Below the pieces are notes generated by a model, which was not told the origin of the DNA, did no database searches, and saw nothing but the letters and a program-made list of their open reading frames with translations. Below are positions 35,532 to 44,592 of a DNA stretch of 64,000 bases, in pieces. Origin of the DNA: Thermohalobaculum sp039026375 (lineage in GTDB: Bacteria > Pseudomonadota > Alphaproteobacteria > Rhodobacterales > Rhodobacteraceae). Every line of letters begins with the position of its first letter. Position 1 is the stretch's first letter. The position numbers and the translations under genes are program-made. Location: assembly GCA_039026375.1 (NCBI GenBank), contig JBCCML010000011.1, positions 1-64,000 on the forward strand. The letters are read 5' to 3'.

Positions 35532-36974
35532 ATGCTGACAATTCCTGGGGTTGAAATCACAGTCGTCAAAGAACTGGTGCCGCGTGGCCTGGGGGCTGCC
35601 GGCGTTTTGGGCATTGTTGGCTGTGCGGAACGCAGCAATGTGGACGATCCCCTACGCGAAGTCTCATCGTTGTCCGAGTTTCGTGAGCTGTTCGGCGCGG
35701 GGTCTGTGGCCTCGATGCCCGAGGTGGAGTTGGCGTTCTCGAACGGCCTGAAAGCACTGGTATGCGCGGCCGTTGATCCCAACGCCGGCTTGGCCGCCGG
35801 CGCCGATGCGGCGTTTGACCTCTTCGACGCTGGCGGTGCCACACAGGCCGCCACATTGCGGGTCCGCGCCCGGGCATCCGGCGTTTGGGGCAACGACCTG
35901 CACGTGCGCCTGGTCACCAAAGGCGCCGGTGCTGCCAAAAACATCGACGTGCTTGTCTATGCGAACGCCGCCGATGCCCGCGCCAACAAACCGGCCGAGA
36001 CCTTCCGCAACCTGTCGCCCGACACCACGGATGCGCGGTTCTTCCTGGATGTCGTCAATGCCGAAAGCGGGTTTATCGCGCTGCCCGCAAACGTGCCGCC
36101 CTTTGCTGTTGGCGGCTCGATGTCGCCGGCGAACGCGAATGCGACGGCGCCCGCCTCGAAACTGGCGGGCGGGTTCGAGCCGACTGTCGCCGAATTCTCT
36201 CTGGCGCTGGAGCGGCTCGAGTCGCAGCGCCAGGTGGACATGGTCATCGCGTCGAACCGGATTGCCGACAACATCACATCGACCGAACTGGCCAGCGCCG
36301 TGATCTCTCATTGCGAGCGGATGAGCCGGAAGGCCGCGAACCGCATCGGCCTGGGCCAGATCCCACCGCACGGGACCAGCCGCCCGGACATTCCCGCGGC
36401 GGCCGCCATGGCTGCGGCGCTGACATCGGACCGCTTCGTGCTGACAGCGCCTTCCGGCTATGTCGGCGCGGTGGCAGGGCTGCTGTCCAAGCAGTCCTAT
36501 TTCCAGTCGCCCACGTTCAAGACGCTGCGTGGCATCGCGGCACCGAACTACGACTTCTCGGATGGTGACTTGCGGGCGCTGCTGAACGCCGGTCTGCTGC
36601 CGATCGACACGCTGCCGCGCAAAGGGGTCGCCGTGGTCAAGGGCATTGCCACCAGCCAGTATCAGATCAACGTGCAGCGCACGGCGGATCGGGCGGTGCG
36701 CACCGTCCAGAACATCGCCATCGACTATGTCGGCCTGCTGAACAACCAGGCCCAGCGCAGTGCGCTGCGCCAGCGGATCGACGAGGCGTTCAATGCCATG
36801 ACCCGCGAAGGGGCCCTGGTGCCCAGTGCGGACGGTCTGTCGCCGCCCTACGAGGTCGAGGTCACAGCGACCAATGCGGACGCTGCCGCTGGCATTGTCC
36901 GGATCGGCATCGCCGTCCGGCCGGTCCGGGCGATCGATTACATCTACGCGACCATCAACGTCCGCGCATTCTGA
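35532..36974 (+). CDS. Contractile tail sheath protein
   Basis: 480 residues. The N-terminal MLTIPGVEITVVKE and central GNDLHVRLV match the phage tail sheath fold, whose subunits wrap the tube. Near the C-terminus, AVRTVQNIAIDYVGLLNN and RQRIDEAFN are typical of the domain that interlocks neighbours. The start at 35532 is favoured over 35502 because PGVE-type starts are usual in sheaths and GGGGCGAAGAC precedes it. It is the first gene of the cluster and the only sheath paralogue. Confidence 0.85.
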   Translation: MLTIPGVEITVVKELVPRGLGAAGVLGIVGCAERSNVDDPLREVSSLSEFRELFGAGSVASMPEVELAFSNGLKALVCAAVDPNAGLAAGADAAFDLFDAGGATQAATLRVRARASGVWGNDLHVRLVTKGAGAAKNIDVLVYANAADARANKPAETFRNLSPDTTDARFFLDVVNAESGFIALPANVPPFAVGGSMSPANANATAPASKLAGGFEPTVAEFSLALERLESQRQVDMVIASNRIADNITSTELASAVISHCERMSRKAANRIGLGQIPPHGTSRPDIPAAAAMAAALTSDRFVLTAPSGYVGAVAGLLSKQSYFQSPTFKTLRGIAAPNYDFSDGDLRALLNAGLLPIDTLPRKGVAVVKGIATSQYQINVQRTADRAVRTVQNIAIDYVGLLNNQAQRSALRQRIDEAFNAMTREGALVPSADGLSPPYEVEVTATNADAAAGIVRIGIAVRPVRAIDYIYATINVRAF

Positions 36975-37038
36975 ACATCGCGATCGGGCGGGCGTTCGCC
37001 CCTGACAGCCGAGCCCGCCCGCCAGGAAAGGATCAGCC

Positions 37039-37431
37039 ATGCCTAAAATTCTGAGTGCCAACCGCTCGAAGGTCCTTATCGACGGCGAGCCGGTCGAGGG
37101 ATTGCAGGACATCTCTTTCGTCACGGACCGGCCAACCGCGGACGTCCATGCCATCGGCGAGGCCGAGCGGATCGGGGTGATCTTCGGGTCCACCAAGGTC
37201 ACCGGTGTGATCAAGGCACGCTCGTCGGTGCCCGCCTTGGACGAGAAACTGCGGACCACCGCGTCCTTCCAGGTCGTTATCTCGACGAATTTCGACGGCG
37301 CTGAAGGCGAGGAAGAAAGCGTGATCTCGCTGCAGGAATGCTACGCGCACGGTCGCCGGTTCTCGATGGGTGTCGGCGGTGTGGCCGAGACGCTCTACGA
37401 TTTTTCCGCTACCCGTGAGGTCGTCGACTGA
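37039..37431 (+). CDS. Tail tube protein
   Basis: 130 residues with AGGAAAGGATC upstream. The N-terminal LSANRSKVLIDGEPVEGLQD and later TTASFQVVISTNFDG fit the beta-sandwich tube protein that follows the sheath gene in contractile systems. It forms the inner tube propelled when the sheath contracts. The next ORF starts on the A of its stop codon (TGATG). Confidence 0.75.
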   Translation: MPKILSANRSKVLIDGEPVEGLQDISFVTDRPTADVHAIGEAERIGVIFGSTKVTGVIKARSSVPALDEKLRTTASFQVVISTNFDGAEGEEESVISLQECYAHGRRFSMGVGGVAETLYDFSATREVVD

Positions 37432-38261
37432 TGAGCCAGGCTGCGCCCATCGAACTGGAACGGCCCGAGGGCTGCTTCCGCCTGCGGCTGCCCGACTGGG
37501 GTGGCTGGCTGTCGATGGTCGATGCGGCGTCGCGCGGGGATGCGTCTACCGCGGATGTCGACGTTCTGCTGCGCCGCTGGCTGAGGGCGACGGTCGAGGC
37601 GCGCTGGCAGGATGAAGAGGAATTTGCCCCGATCAAGGGGATTGCCGATCTGCCCGCAGAGCTTGCCGATGCGCTGGTGGCGGAGGGGGCCAAGGCGCTG
37701 GAGGCGGAGGCCGCGCGCCTGGCCCTTCAACGCTCTGACGATGACGATGGCACGGTGCGCCTGCAGGGCGATGGCATCGATCTGCGGCTGCGGCCCCTGA
37801 GCTTTGCCGAGCGAAACGGCGCGCTGCGCCGGGCGTTAAGCCTGCAGAACGGCGAGGCTGCCCTGGACGCCGCGCTCTACGAACAATTGCTGGTCGCACA
37901 GTCGACGACACAGGCCAGCGATGGCGCGCGCCTTTCGGTGCAGGATTTGCGTGCGCTTCCGCTGATCGTGGGCGAGGCATTGGTCGCCGCGGCGCGCCAA
38001 TTGTCCGACCCGCCGGCCGAGACGGAGCTGACCGCCTTTGCAGAGGCTGGCCAGACGCACCCAGATCTGGAACTGGCCGCGCTTTGCTTGGCCTATGGCA
38101 TCTCACCAGCCGAGGCCGAGGCACTGCCGGCAGCCACGGCCCGGCGCCTGGGCGCTGCCGCGCGTCTTCTGGCGGCATCCGCGCCCAACCCTGGGAAAGC
38201 GCAGGAGACCTCTGCGCCGATGCCTGACAACATGACCAAGATCGTGGTGCATGATGGCTGA
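37431..38261 (+). CDS. Hypothetical, tail-assembly-chaperone position
   Basis: 276 residues, acidic and alanine-rich, with helical segments. It occupies the place between tube and hub genes where phages encode tail assembly chaperones. I find no sequence proof of that role. A central segment (ALSLQNGEAALDAALYEQLL) is helical. The start overlaps the tube stop, and the end overlaps the next start, indicating coupled translation. Confidence 0.6.
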   Translation: MSQAAPIELERPEGCFRLRLPDWGGWLSMVDAASRGDASTADVDVLLRRWLRATVEARWQDEEEFAPIKGIADLPAELADALVAEGAKALEAEAARLALQRSDDDDGTVRLQGDGIDLRLRPLSFAERNGALRRALSLQNGEAALDAALYEQLLVAQSTTQASDGARLSVQDLRALPLIVGEALVAAARQLSDPPAETELTAFAEAGQTHPDLELAALCLAYGISPAEAEALPAATARRLGAAARLLAASAPNPGKAQETSAPMPDNMTKIVVHDG

Positions 38262-39264
38262 GTATCGGGTGCAGATCCGTCCCCGGCTGGGCGCCGCCAT
38301 GTCGCTGGCAAGCGATGGGATCTTCACGCGCTTTGGCGCCGCGATTGAGCGGCGGGGTGGTGAGCGCAGTACCCAAACCGAGCTTGCGGTGAGCGCGGGG
38401 ATCATGCCGGTCGGCGACACTCTCGCATTCGAACCGGATGCCAAGCGTGCCACGACAGGTCATGACGTGTCGGAACCCCGTCTGACCGATCTGCCAACTT
38501 CGGGCGCTGCCGTGCGGCGACAGGCAGGTGCGCGTCGGGGCCATCTGCATCTGGTGGACAAGGCCGAAGCCGAAGCTGACATTCTTGCCCCAATGCGCGC
38601 GGAAGACGATGCTGGCGGTGGCGATGCTGGCAATGGCGCCGTGCCTCAGGCGCCTCCTATCGCATCGATCCTGCGAACAGCGGGTGCCACGCTGGATCGT
38701 TGGTCCACCCCGGCCATTCCGTCAGAACCAAGCCGCGGGGCTCTCGCCTCCGTGACCCAGGCACAGCCCGAAGCGGCGGCTCCTGTTCCTGGCGCGTCTG
38801 GCACGCCCCGGTCGCCCTTGGCGGATTTGGCGGACGCCGTTCAGGCCAGCGCTCGGGCGAAGCAGGCCACGTCCAAATCCCAACCGAACACCGGAACTGC
38901 CGTGGATCAGGCCGCCGCGCAAGTTAGCCGGTCTAATCCTATCGGCACCCAAAGCACCGCGGCCCGTCCTTCCAGCGGCACCTCTCACGCCGCAAGCCCA
39001 CTGGAAAACCGACCCCATCTCGCACCCGGCGCTCAGCCGCGCGATCCCGCGGATGTGCAGCGCCACTTGGCCGAGGTGCTGATGCCGCCCCTGCCCAGTG
39101 CCGTGCTAGCCGCCGTGCCATCGACCGCGACACCCGCGGACACCCAGGCGGCCACTGATGAAGAAACCACCTTCGAGTTTGAGATGCGGGTCCGCGCTGC
39201 GCTTGAGCGGATCATGGCCGAGGACATGCTGCGCCACGGCCTGACCCAGACGGAGATGCCGTGA
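38251..39264 (+). CDS. Disordered protein of the contractile cluster
   Basis: 337 residues rich in Ala, Pro, Ser, Thr and Gln, with no folded domain recognised. Short structured pieces lie at the N-terminus (EYRVQIRPRLGAAMSLASD) and C-terminus (EFEMRVRAALERIMAEDML, helical). It might be a scaffold, a tape-measure-like protein, or a carrier for cargo. At this length it could not form a long phage-type tape. The start can be 38251 or 38254; the next gene overlaps its end. Confidence 0.55.
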   Translation: MMAEYRVQIRPRLGAAMSLASDGIFTRFGAAIERRGGERSTQTELAVSAGIMPVGDTLAFEPDAKRATTGHDVSEPRLTDLPTSGAAVRRQAGARRGHLHLVDKAEAEADILAPMRAEDDAGGGDAGNGAVPQAPPIASILRTAGATLDRWSTPAIPSEPSRGALASVTQAQPEAAAPVPGASGTPRSPLADLADAVQASARAKQATSKSQPNTGTAVDQAAAQVSRSNPIGTQSTAARPSSGTSHAASPLENRPHLAPGAQPRDPADVQRHLAEVLMPPLPSAVLAAVPSTATPADTQAATDEETTFEFEMRVRAALERIMAEDMLRHGLTQTEMP

Positions 39265-39872
39265 TGGCCGAGACGGTGCTGATCGGGGATCTGGAGTTGA
39301 CCGAGGTGCGCGACATCCGCGTCCATCAAACACGCAAGCTGGCGGCTCACGCTATTCCCGGCTGGGATGGCGACCTGATCCAGGACCTTGGCGAGGCATC
39401 GGGCCGGATCGAACTGGCCGGCATCGTCACGGGGGAGGATGCCTCCGGCCGGATCGAAGCATTGCGCGGCGCCTTTGCCAGCGCGGAACCGCAGGACTTT
39501 GCAGCCTCGGCCGCTGTGGCATCGGATATCGATCAGGTGCTGCCCGAACAATTGGACGTCACCCAATCGGGTCAGGCGGCAGGGGCCTACGGCTTTTCAA
39601 TGAGCCTGCGCCGCTATGTGCCGCCGCCCCCGCCCACCATCGGCGGGTTCGATGCGGGGTTCCTGTCGGGCCTGTCGGATCTGGAAGGGCAACTGGGCCT
39701 GGATCAGGTGGGCGCGCTGGCGGACGCACTGGGCGAGGCGCAGGGCGCACTGAACGCGCTGGGCGAGATCAAAGACTTTATCGAAGACGCCGCTGCTCTG
39801 ATCGAGGGGGCGGGGGACATCCAGAAACTGTTGGATGCGGCGGGCAAGGTGTTTGCCGCCTCGGACAGCTGA
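39264..39872 (+). CDS. Tail protein, DNA-circularisation-N-like
   Basis: 202 residues. The segment KLAAHAIPGWDGDLIQDLGEA with the following LAGIVTGEDASGRIEAL resembles the DNA_circ_N-type domain found in phage tail and contractile baseplate proteins, where it joins tube and baseplate parts. A PPPPPT run splits it from an Ala/Gly/Asp-rich helical C-terminal half. The ATG at 39264 overlaps the upstream TGA. Confidence 0.65.
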   Translation: MAETVLIGDLELTEVRDIRVHQTRKLAAHAIPGWDGDLIQDLGEASGRIELAGIVTGEDASGRIEALRGAFASAEPQDFAASAAVASDIDQVLPEQLDVTQSGQAAGAYGFSMSLRRYVPPPPPTIGGFDAGFLSGLSDLEGQLGLDQVGALADALGEAQGALNALGEIKDFIEDAAALIEGAGDIQKLLDAAGKVFAASDS

Positions 39873-39908
39873 ACTTGAACCGGCACCACTGAGGGAAAGG
39901 ATAGGGCC

Positions 39909-40523
39909 ATGGCCACGGGGACGGAACTCTTCAACAACCTTGATGCGCGGTCGAAGAACATCTCGAACGCGTTGGACGAGCTGAACTCGGTGATCACCGG
40001 CGATGTTGGTTTTGACCGGACAACGATCTGGCCGACGACCGATGTCACGGTGACGACCCATGTCGAAACCACCATCCCGACGGCGTTCACAGGCTACACG
40101 GTCGTCGACGGGGTCGAGAACGCCATCGACACGCTGTTCGAAGGCCTGCCTGTCGGCAATGCCATCATGTCCGCGTCAGACGAGGTCAAAAAGTTCATGC
40201 AGAAGGTGAACACCGAAGTGAATGGCGTGCTGGAGACAGCAGGCCTGAACGATCGTATTCAGGCCTTCAAGGACTTGAACAATGACGCGACTTCGGATCG
40301 GACCGCTGCACCCTATGGCTATGTGCCGGCGCTTTTGGGCGTGATCAACGCGGCAGCGAACACGAACCTGGATAGCAAACCGGTGTCGGATGCGTTGAAC
40401 GCCGTCGAAGGCGCGCTGAATGACGTGGATTCCTACCGGGTATTTGCGACCTATGTCGCCGAGAGCACGGCCTTGCTGCTGAAGTCGCTCGCGGTCGGAG
40501 ATAAAACGGCGAATGACCGCTGA
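39909..40523 (+). CDS. Hypothetical protein of the contractile cluster
   Basis: 204 residues with a strong GGGAAAGGAT site upstream. It is mostly helical, with a Thr/Val-rich stretch near residues 35-60. Family unknown. Its place between the tube-adaptor-like gene and the hub suggests a tape or baseplate role. The start of the hub gene lies inside its end (40513). Confidence 0.6.
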   Translation: MATGTELFNNLDARSKNISNALDELNSVITGDVGFDRTTIWPTTDVTVTTHVETTIPTAFTGYTVVDGVENAIDTLFEGLPVGNAIMSASDEVKKFMQKVNTEVNGVLETAGLNDRIQAFKDLNNDATSDRTAAPYGYVPALLGVINAAANTNLDSKPVSDALNAVEGALNDVDSYRVFATYVAESTALLLKSLAVGDKTANDR

Positions 40524-41478
40524 GGCGCGGATAAGCCTGACGCAAACGCTTTCCGGCGACGAGATACCTGTCCAGGCCCTCCGGCTAGATCGAAGCCTGG
40601 ACCATCCAGTGGGCCGCACCGAATTGGTGCTGCCCGCGGGTGTCACGCCACCGGAGGCAGGCGCGTCCGTGAAGCTTGCGGCGTCGGTCGCAGGTTCAGA
40701 CGTCACCTTGCTGACGGGCGATGTCGTCTCGGTCGGCCAGGATGGCGCCGGCGCCCGGTTGAGCGTGCTGGAGCCGATTGGCAGGCTGAACCGTCACGCC
40801 CCCTCCTCCAGCTGGAGTGGCGAGACGGCGGGCGGCGTGATCGGGGCGCTCTGCCGTGAGGTGGAGGTGCCGACCGGCACGATGCTGCCTGGCTTGGTGA
40901 TCCCGCATATGGTGCTGGGCCATTGGGCAAGCCTGCTGGACCATGCGATGCGCCTGGCCCGGTTCAGCGGGGCGGCGCTGGTCTCGGCCGTCGATGGCAC
41001 TGTGTCGATGATCAGCATGGCCCTGCCCATCCCAGGGGGCGCGGTTGACATCACGCGGGCGGCGGCCAGGGCGGTCGACCGCTCGTCGAAGGTGGCCGCC
41101 GCCAAGTCGCGTGTGGTGGGCGCCGGGGCCATGGGGTCCGCCGGTCCGGGCATGACGACTTTGCCATTGCAGGATGCGGCACTGGTCTCGGCCGGGTCGG
41201 ACGATGCCGGGTGGCGTGCGGGACGCGCCGCGATCCGCATGCTCAGCGATGCCGTGACCGCTCAGCTGGCCGCTGATCAGCGGCTGAACGCGGCGGCGTC
41301 GGGCCTGTCCGTTCAGACCCCCTTGCCCGAAGACATCTCGCCCGGCGACGTGGTCATGGTGCCGGATGCCTCCGGTCTGCCGATCCGCCCGGTCCGCGTC
41401 GAGCGTGTGGGCATGATGGTCAGCGGCGCGCTGGGCCTGCGCGCCCGCTACGACTTCAGCGATGTGGGGGTCGGCTGA
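40513..41478 (+). CDS. Baseplate hub protein (gp27/VgrG-N-like)
   Basis: 321 residues. It has the N-terminal LTQTLSGDEIPVQALRLDRSL, followed by two beta-rich halves and a C-terminal PLPEDISPGDVVMVPDASGL, consistent with the hub that binds the spike. It lies directly before the spike, PAAR and gp25 genes. Homology is inferred from order and fold pattern rather than from a diagnostic motif. The stop overlaps the spike start. Confidence 0.65.
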   Translation: MTAEARISLTQTLSGDEIPVQALRLDRSLDHPVGRTELVLPAGVTPPEAGASVKLAASVAGSDVTLLTGDVVSVGQDGAGARLSVLEPIGRLNRHAPSSSWSGETAGGVIGALCREVEVPTGTMLPGLVIPHMVLGHWASLLDHAMRLARFSGAALVSAVDGTVSMISMALPIPGGAVDITRAAARAVDRSSKVAAAKSRVVGAGAMGSAGPGMTTLPLQDAALVSAGSDDAGWRAGRAAIRMLSDAVTAQLAADQRLNAAASGLSVQTPLPEDISPGDVVMVPDASGLPIRPVRVERVGMMVSGALGLRARYDFSDVGVG

Positions 41479-42173
41479 TGCAGGATCTGGTCTCGGTCGT
41501 GCGCGCCATTGTCCGCTCGGAGCTGGAGGCCCGGCCGCAATCGGGTCTGGGCCGGGTCGAGGCCGTTCACGTGCCCGATGCCGCTGGTCTGAACCAGTAC
41601 GCCTGTGATGTCGCGCTGCAGGACAGCCAGGCCATCTACGAAAAGGTGCCGCTGTCGACCAGCTATCTGGGTCAGCTGGCGCCACCTGCCGTCGGCGATG
41701 TGGTCGTTGTGCAGTTCGCCATGGGCGACCCCGACAATCCCATCATAACCGGGTTTGTCTTCTCGGAAGCCGTCAGCGCGCCCGAAGTGGCGGAGGGCGA
41801 GCGCCTGGTGATCGTGCCGCACGAAGCGGGCGAATCCGATCGGATCGAGATGCGCCAGACCGCCGGCACCAACGGCAGCCGGGTCTGGAAGGTCAGCCTG
41901 CCCAGCGGACCGGAACTGACCATCACGGACGCTGCCGTCACGGCACAGATCGGCGATTTCCTAATGCAGATCGACCAGGACGGCGGCAAGGCCACGGTTT
42001 CGTCAGGTGGCGCGACCGTCGCGCTGGATGGCTCGGGCGAGGTCTCCATCGCCGGAGACACCGACATCAATATCGAGGCGGGGGCCAACCTGGCCATCAA
42101 AGCCTCGGGCAATGCAACGATCGAAGCCTTGGGCACCATGGCGCTTAAGGCCGCCAAGATCGACCTGAACTAG
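41478..42173 (+). CDS. Baseplate spike (gp5/GpV-like)
   Basis: 231 residues. Residues 1-100 are an OB-fold-like domain with PPAVGDVVVVQFAMGDPDNPIITGFVFS, the signature of VgrG/gp5-type proteins. The C-terminal repeat region (VSIAGDTDINIEAGANLAI, then KASGNATIEALGTMALKAAK) is a beta-helix needle. It would sit below the tube and carry the PAAR tip. Neither a lysozyme nor an effector domain is present. Confidence 0.85.
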   Translation: MQDLVSVVRAIVRSELEARPQSGLGRVEAVHVPDAAGLNQYACDVALQDSQAIYEKVPLSTSYLGQLAPPAVGDVVVVQFAMGDPDNPIITGFVFSEAVSAPEVAEGERLVIVPHEAGESDRIEMRQTAGTNGSRVWKVSLPSGPELTITDAAVTAQIGDFLMQIDQDGGKATVSSGGATVALDGSGEVSIAGDTDINIEAGANLAIKASGNATIEALGTMALKAAKIDLN

Positions 42174-42188
42174 AAAGGACGCGCGCGC

Positions 42189-42581
42189 ATGGGGATGCCC
42201 GCTGCAAAACAGATGGACCAGATTGTCGGCACCGACACGCACATTGTGATGATCCCGTCGCCGGGCGGTCCTGTGCCAACGCCGCTGCCGCACCCGTTCA
42301 TGGGGATTATCGATCAGAGCGTGTCCACGGATGTCTTCGTTGGCGGAATGGGTCTGGCCATGCAGGGCTCGAAGGCCACCAACACGCCGCCGCACATCCC
42401 CCAGGGCGGGCCTTTCCAATCGCCGCCGTCGAACCAGGGCGAGGTCATGATGGGCTCGGCCACCGTGTTCGTGAACGGCAAGCCCGCCGCGCGAAACGGC
42501 GACACCGCCCTGACCTGCAATGACCCGACCGATATGCCCGTGGGCACGGTCGTGGCCGCTGGCACAGTTTTCATCGGGTAG
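42189..42581 (+). CDS. PAAR-type spike tip
   Basis: 130 residues. Conserved features: HIVMIPSPGGPVPTPLPHPF, GGQ-like turns, VNGKPAARNGDTALTCND and DMPVGTVVAAGTVFIG. His and Cys residues could bind the metal that stiffens the tip. No C-terminal toxin extension is present. Confidence 0.9.
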   Translation: MGMPAAKQMDQIVGTDTHIVMIPSPGGPVPTPLPHPFMGIIDQSVSTDVFVGGMGLAMQGSKATNTPPHIPQGGPFQSPPSNQGEVMMGSATVFVNGKPAARNGDTALTCNDPTDMPVGTVVAAGTVFIG

Positions 42582-42586
42582 GCCTC

Positions 42587-43036
42587 ATGCTGCGCACTGA
42601 CCTCGCCCACGACAAACTCAGCGACCTGATGCTGCGCCCCAGCCGGCGGGCAGACAGTGCGCTGCATCTGGACCGGCGGGCGACGGTGGCGGGTTACGAT
42701 CTGGACCTGGTCAAGGACCGCGATGCCGTGGGCCAGGCGGTCTGGCTGTCTCTGGCCATCCCGCGGGGGGAGCTGACGCAGCTGGGCCATCCGAACTTTG
42801 GCAGCCGCCTGCACCTGTTGATCGGCGAGCTGATGACCGAGACGACGCTGACCCGCTCCATCGCCTATATCCGCGAGGCGTTGCGGGGCGATCCGCGGTT
42901 CAAGCTGCGCGATATCGTCCTGACCCGGAACGTGGCCGATCCTGGCGCCATCGACGTCGCGATCTCGGTCGATCCGGAGGCAACGCTGGTCTTTGACCTC
43001 CAAAGCCTGATCGCCGGGGAAGGAGCACCGCCGTGA
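42587..43036 (+). CDS. Baseplate wedge protein (gp25/GpW-like)
   Basis: 149 residues. LGHPNFGSRLHLLIGELMTET is the classical gp25/GpW segment, containing the invariant Gly-Ser-x-Leu. It belongs to the ring that joins the sheath to the baseplate. The baseplate J gene begins inside its end (GTG at 43033). Confidence 0.88.
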   Translation: MLRTDLAHDKLSDLMLRPSRRADSALHLDRRATVAGYDLDLVKDRDAVGQAVWLSLAIPRGELTQLGHPNFGSRLHLLIGELMTETTLTRSIAYIREALRGDPRFKLRDIVLTRNVADPGAIDVAISVDPEATLVFDLQSLIAGEGAPP

Positions 43037-44592
43037 TTCCCCCCGACGCCAAGCGCCCTTATCAGGAGATTGTCGAGTATCTGCTGCAGCAGCTGTCCGA
43101 CAGCGGCGTGATCTCGGACATGGCCCCCGGTGGCGTGGCCCGCACGCTGGTCGAGGCGACGGCGCGCGAGTTTTCGGAAACCTATGCCCGGATGAACGCC
43201 GTCTATGAGGCGGGCTTCATCGACACGGCGACCGGCAAATCGCTGGACCAGTTGGTGGCGCTGGTCGGGCTGGAACGGATCGACGGGCAGGCGGCGGTCG
43301 CTGAACTTCGCCTGATCCGGGACAAACGCATTTCGGCCCGCGTGATTGTGCCCACGGGCACCGAGATTGCCGTGACCCGCGCGGTCGGTGACCGCGTGAT
43401 CTTCGAAGTTGCGGACAGCTACGAGTTGCGGGAAGGCGAGGCGAGCCTGGTCGTCTCGATCCGCGCGTTGCCTGCGGAGGGTCAGACCCAGGACGATGTG
43501 GCCTTGTCCGCCGATGACGCCGCCCTCGGTGCCATTGCCATGTCGCGCCCCATTGCCGGGATCGGTGGCCTGAAACTGGAAGGGCCCAGCGTAGCGTTGG
43601 GCGTGCGCGAAAGCGACGAAGACCTGCGGGCCCGGGCCAAGATGGCGATTTCCGCCGCCGGGGGTGGGACCGAAAAGGCCCTGACCGATGCGCTGATGTC
43701 GGTGCCCATCGTCAAGGCCGTGCAGTTGCGCGATGCCTCGGACCTGGATCAGGCTGGCAACCCCGTCGTCCCGCCGGGTGAGCTGGAGATTGTGCTGGAC
43801 GCACCGCAGGATCAACTGGCGATCTATCGTGACCAGATCGCCGAGGCGATCGAGACGCACAAGGGCCCGGGCATCCTGGCGCGTGTCTCCACCACGACGA
43901 CCAAGACCCTGTCGGGCCAGATCACGATCAAACCGGCCAGCGAGGCCCTGTCCGGCGCGCAGATGCTTAAGCTGATCGATGATTGCGAAGCGATCATCAC
44001 CGGCGAGGTCGAGGCCCTGCCCATCGGCGGCACCCTGGTCTGGAACCGGGTGCTGGCCAAGCTGATGAATGTCGACAACCTTGCTGACATTGACATGTCG
44101 CAGGGCGGCCTGGCGCTGGGTACCGGGACGCCGGGCTTTGCCGATCTCAGCGTCGGACCGTTCGAGCGTATGCTGCTGGGCAAGGGGGGCGAGGCCGTCA
44201 ACTTCCTGCCGGCAGCGCAGCCGCTGATCTCGTTGGGCCTGACGGTGACGCCGGGCATCAAGGCCCCCGCCGGCGATGTGGCCCAGGCGCTGGAGGATGC
44301 GCTGGTCCTGGCCCTGACGGCTTATGTTGACGAGCTGAACACGCCGCCGATTGCGGCAGACCGACAGGTCTCGTTGATCCGGCTGTTGGACATTGTCAAC
44401 GCGCCCGGCACGCTGGAGGAGCCGGTTCCCGTGCTGGATCTGACCATGGCGCAGCTGGCGGCATTGGACGTGGCCGAACGCTCGGAAGTTACGTTGAAAT
44501 CGGCCTCCGAAAAGGTGGGCGTCGACGTCAAAGCCATCATCAGCCTGGCCGATCCGCCGGTCACCCTGGTCTGGGAGCCTGAAGGTCCATGA
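43033..44592 (+). CDS. Baseplate J-like protein
   Basis: 519 residues. The N-terminal IDTATGKSLDQLVALVGLER matches the start of baseplate J/gp6-type proteins, followed by VPTGTEIAVTRAVGDRVIFEV and GGTEKALTDALMSVPIVKAV. The C-terminal 150 residues are less conserved. It forms the wedge ring of the baseplate. Confidence 0.88.
   Translation: MIPPDAKRPYQEIVEYLLQQLSDSGVISDMAPGGVARTLVEATAREFSETYARMNAVYEAGFIDTATGKSLDQLVALVGLERIDGQAAVAELRLIRDKRISARVIVPTGTEIAVTRAVGDRVIFEVADSYELREGEASLVVSIRALPAEGQTQDDVALSADDAALGAIAMSRPIAGIGGLKLEGPSVALGVRESDEDLRARAKMAISAAGGGTEKALTDALMSVPIVKAVQLRDASDLDQAGNPVVPPGELEIVLDAPQDQLAIYRDQIAEAIETHKGPGILARVSTTTTKTLSGQITIKPASEALSGAQMLKLIDDCEAIITGEVEALPIGGTLVWNRVLAKLMNVDNLADIDMSQGGLALGTGTPGFADLSVGPFERMLLGKGGEAVNFLPAAQPLISLGLTVTPGIKAPAGDVAQALEDALVLALTAYVDELNTPPIAADRQVSLIRLLDIVNAPGTLEEPVPVLDLTMAQLAALDVAERSEVTLKSASEKVGVDVKAIISLADPPVTLVWEPEGP

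Noticed and set aside
38193..38199. GGGAAAG slippery heptamer near the end of the tail-chaperone-position gene, as in lambda G/GT
   Set aside because: The zero frame reads GGG AAA GCG, not G GGA AAG, so the phase is wrong for -1 slippage.
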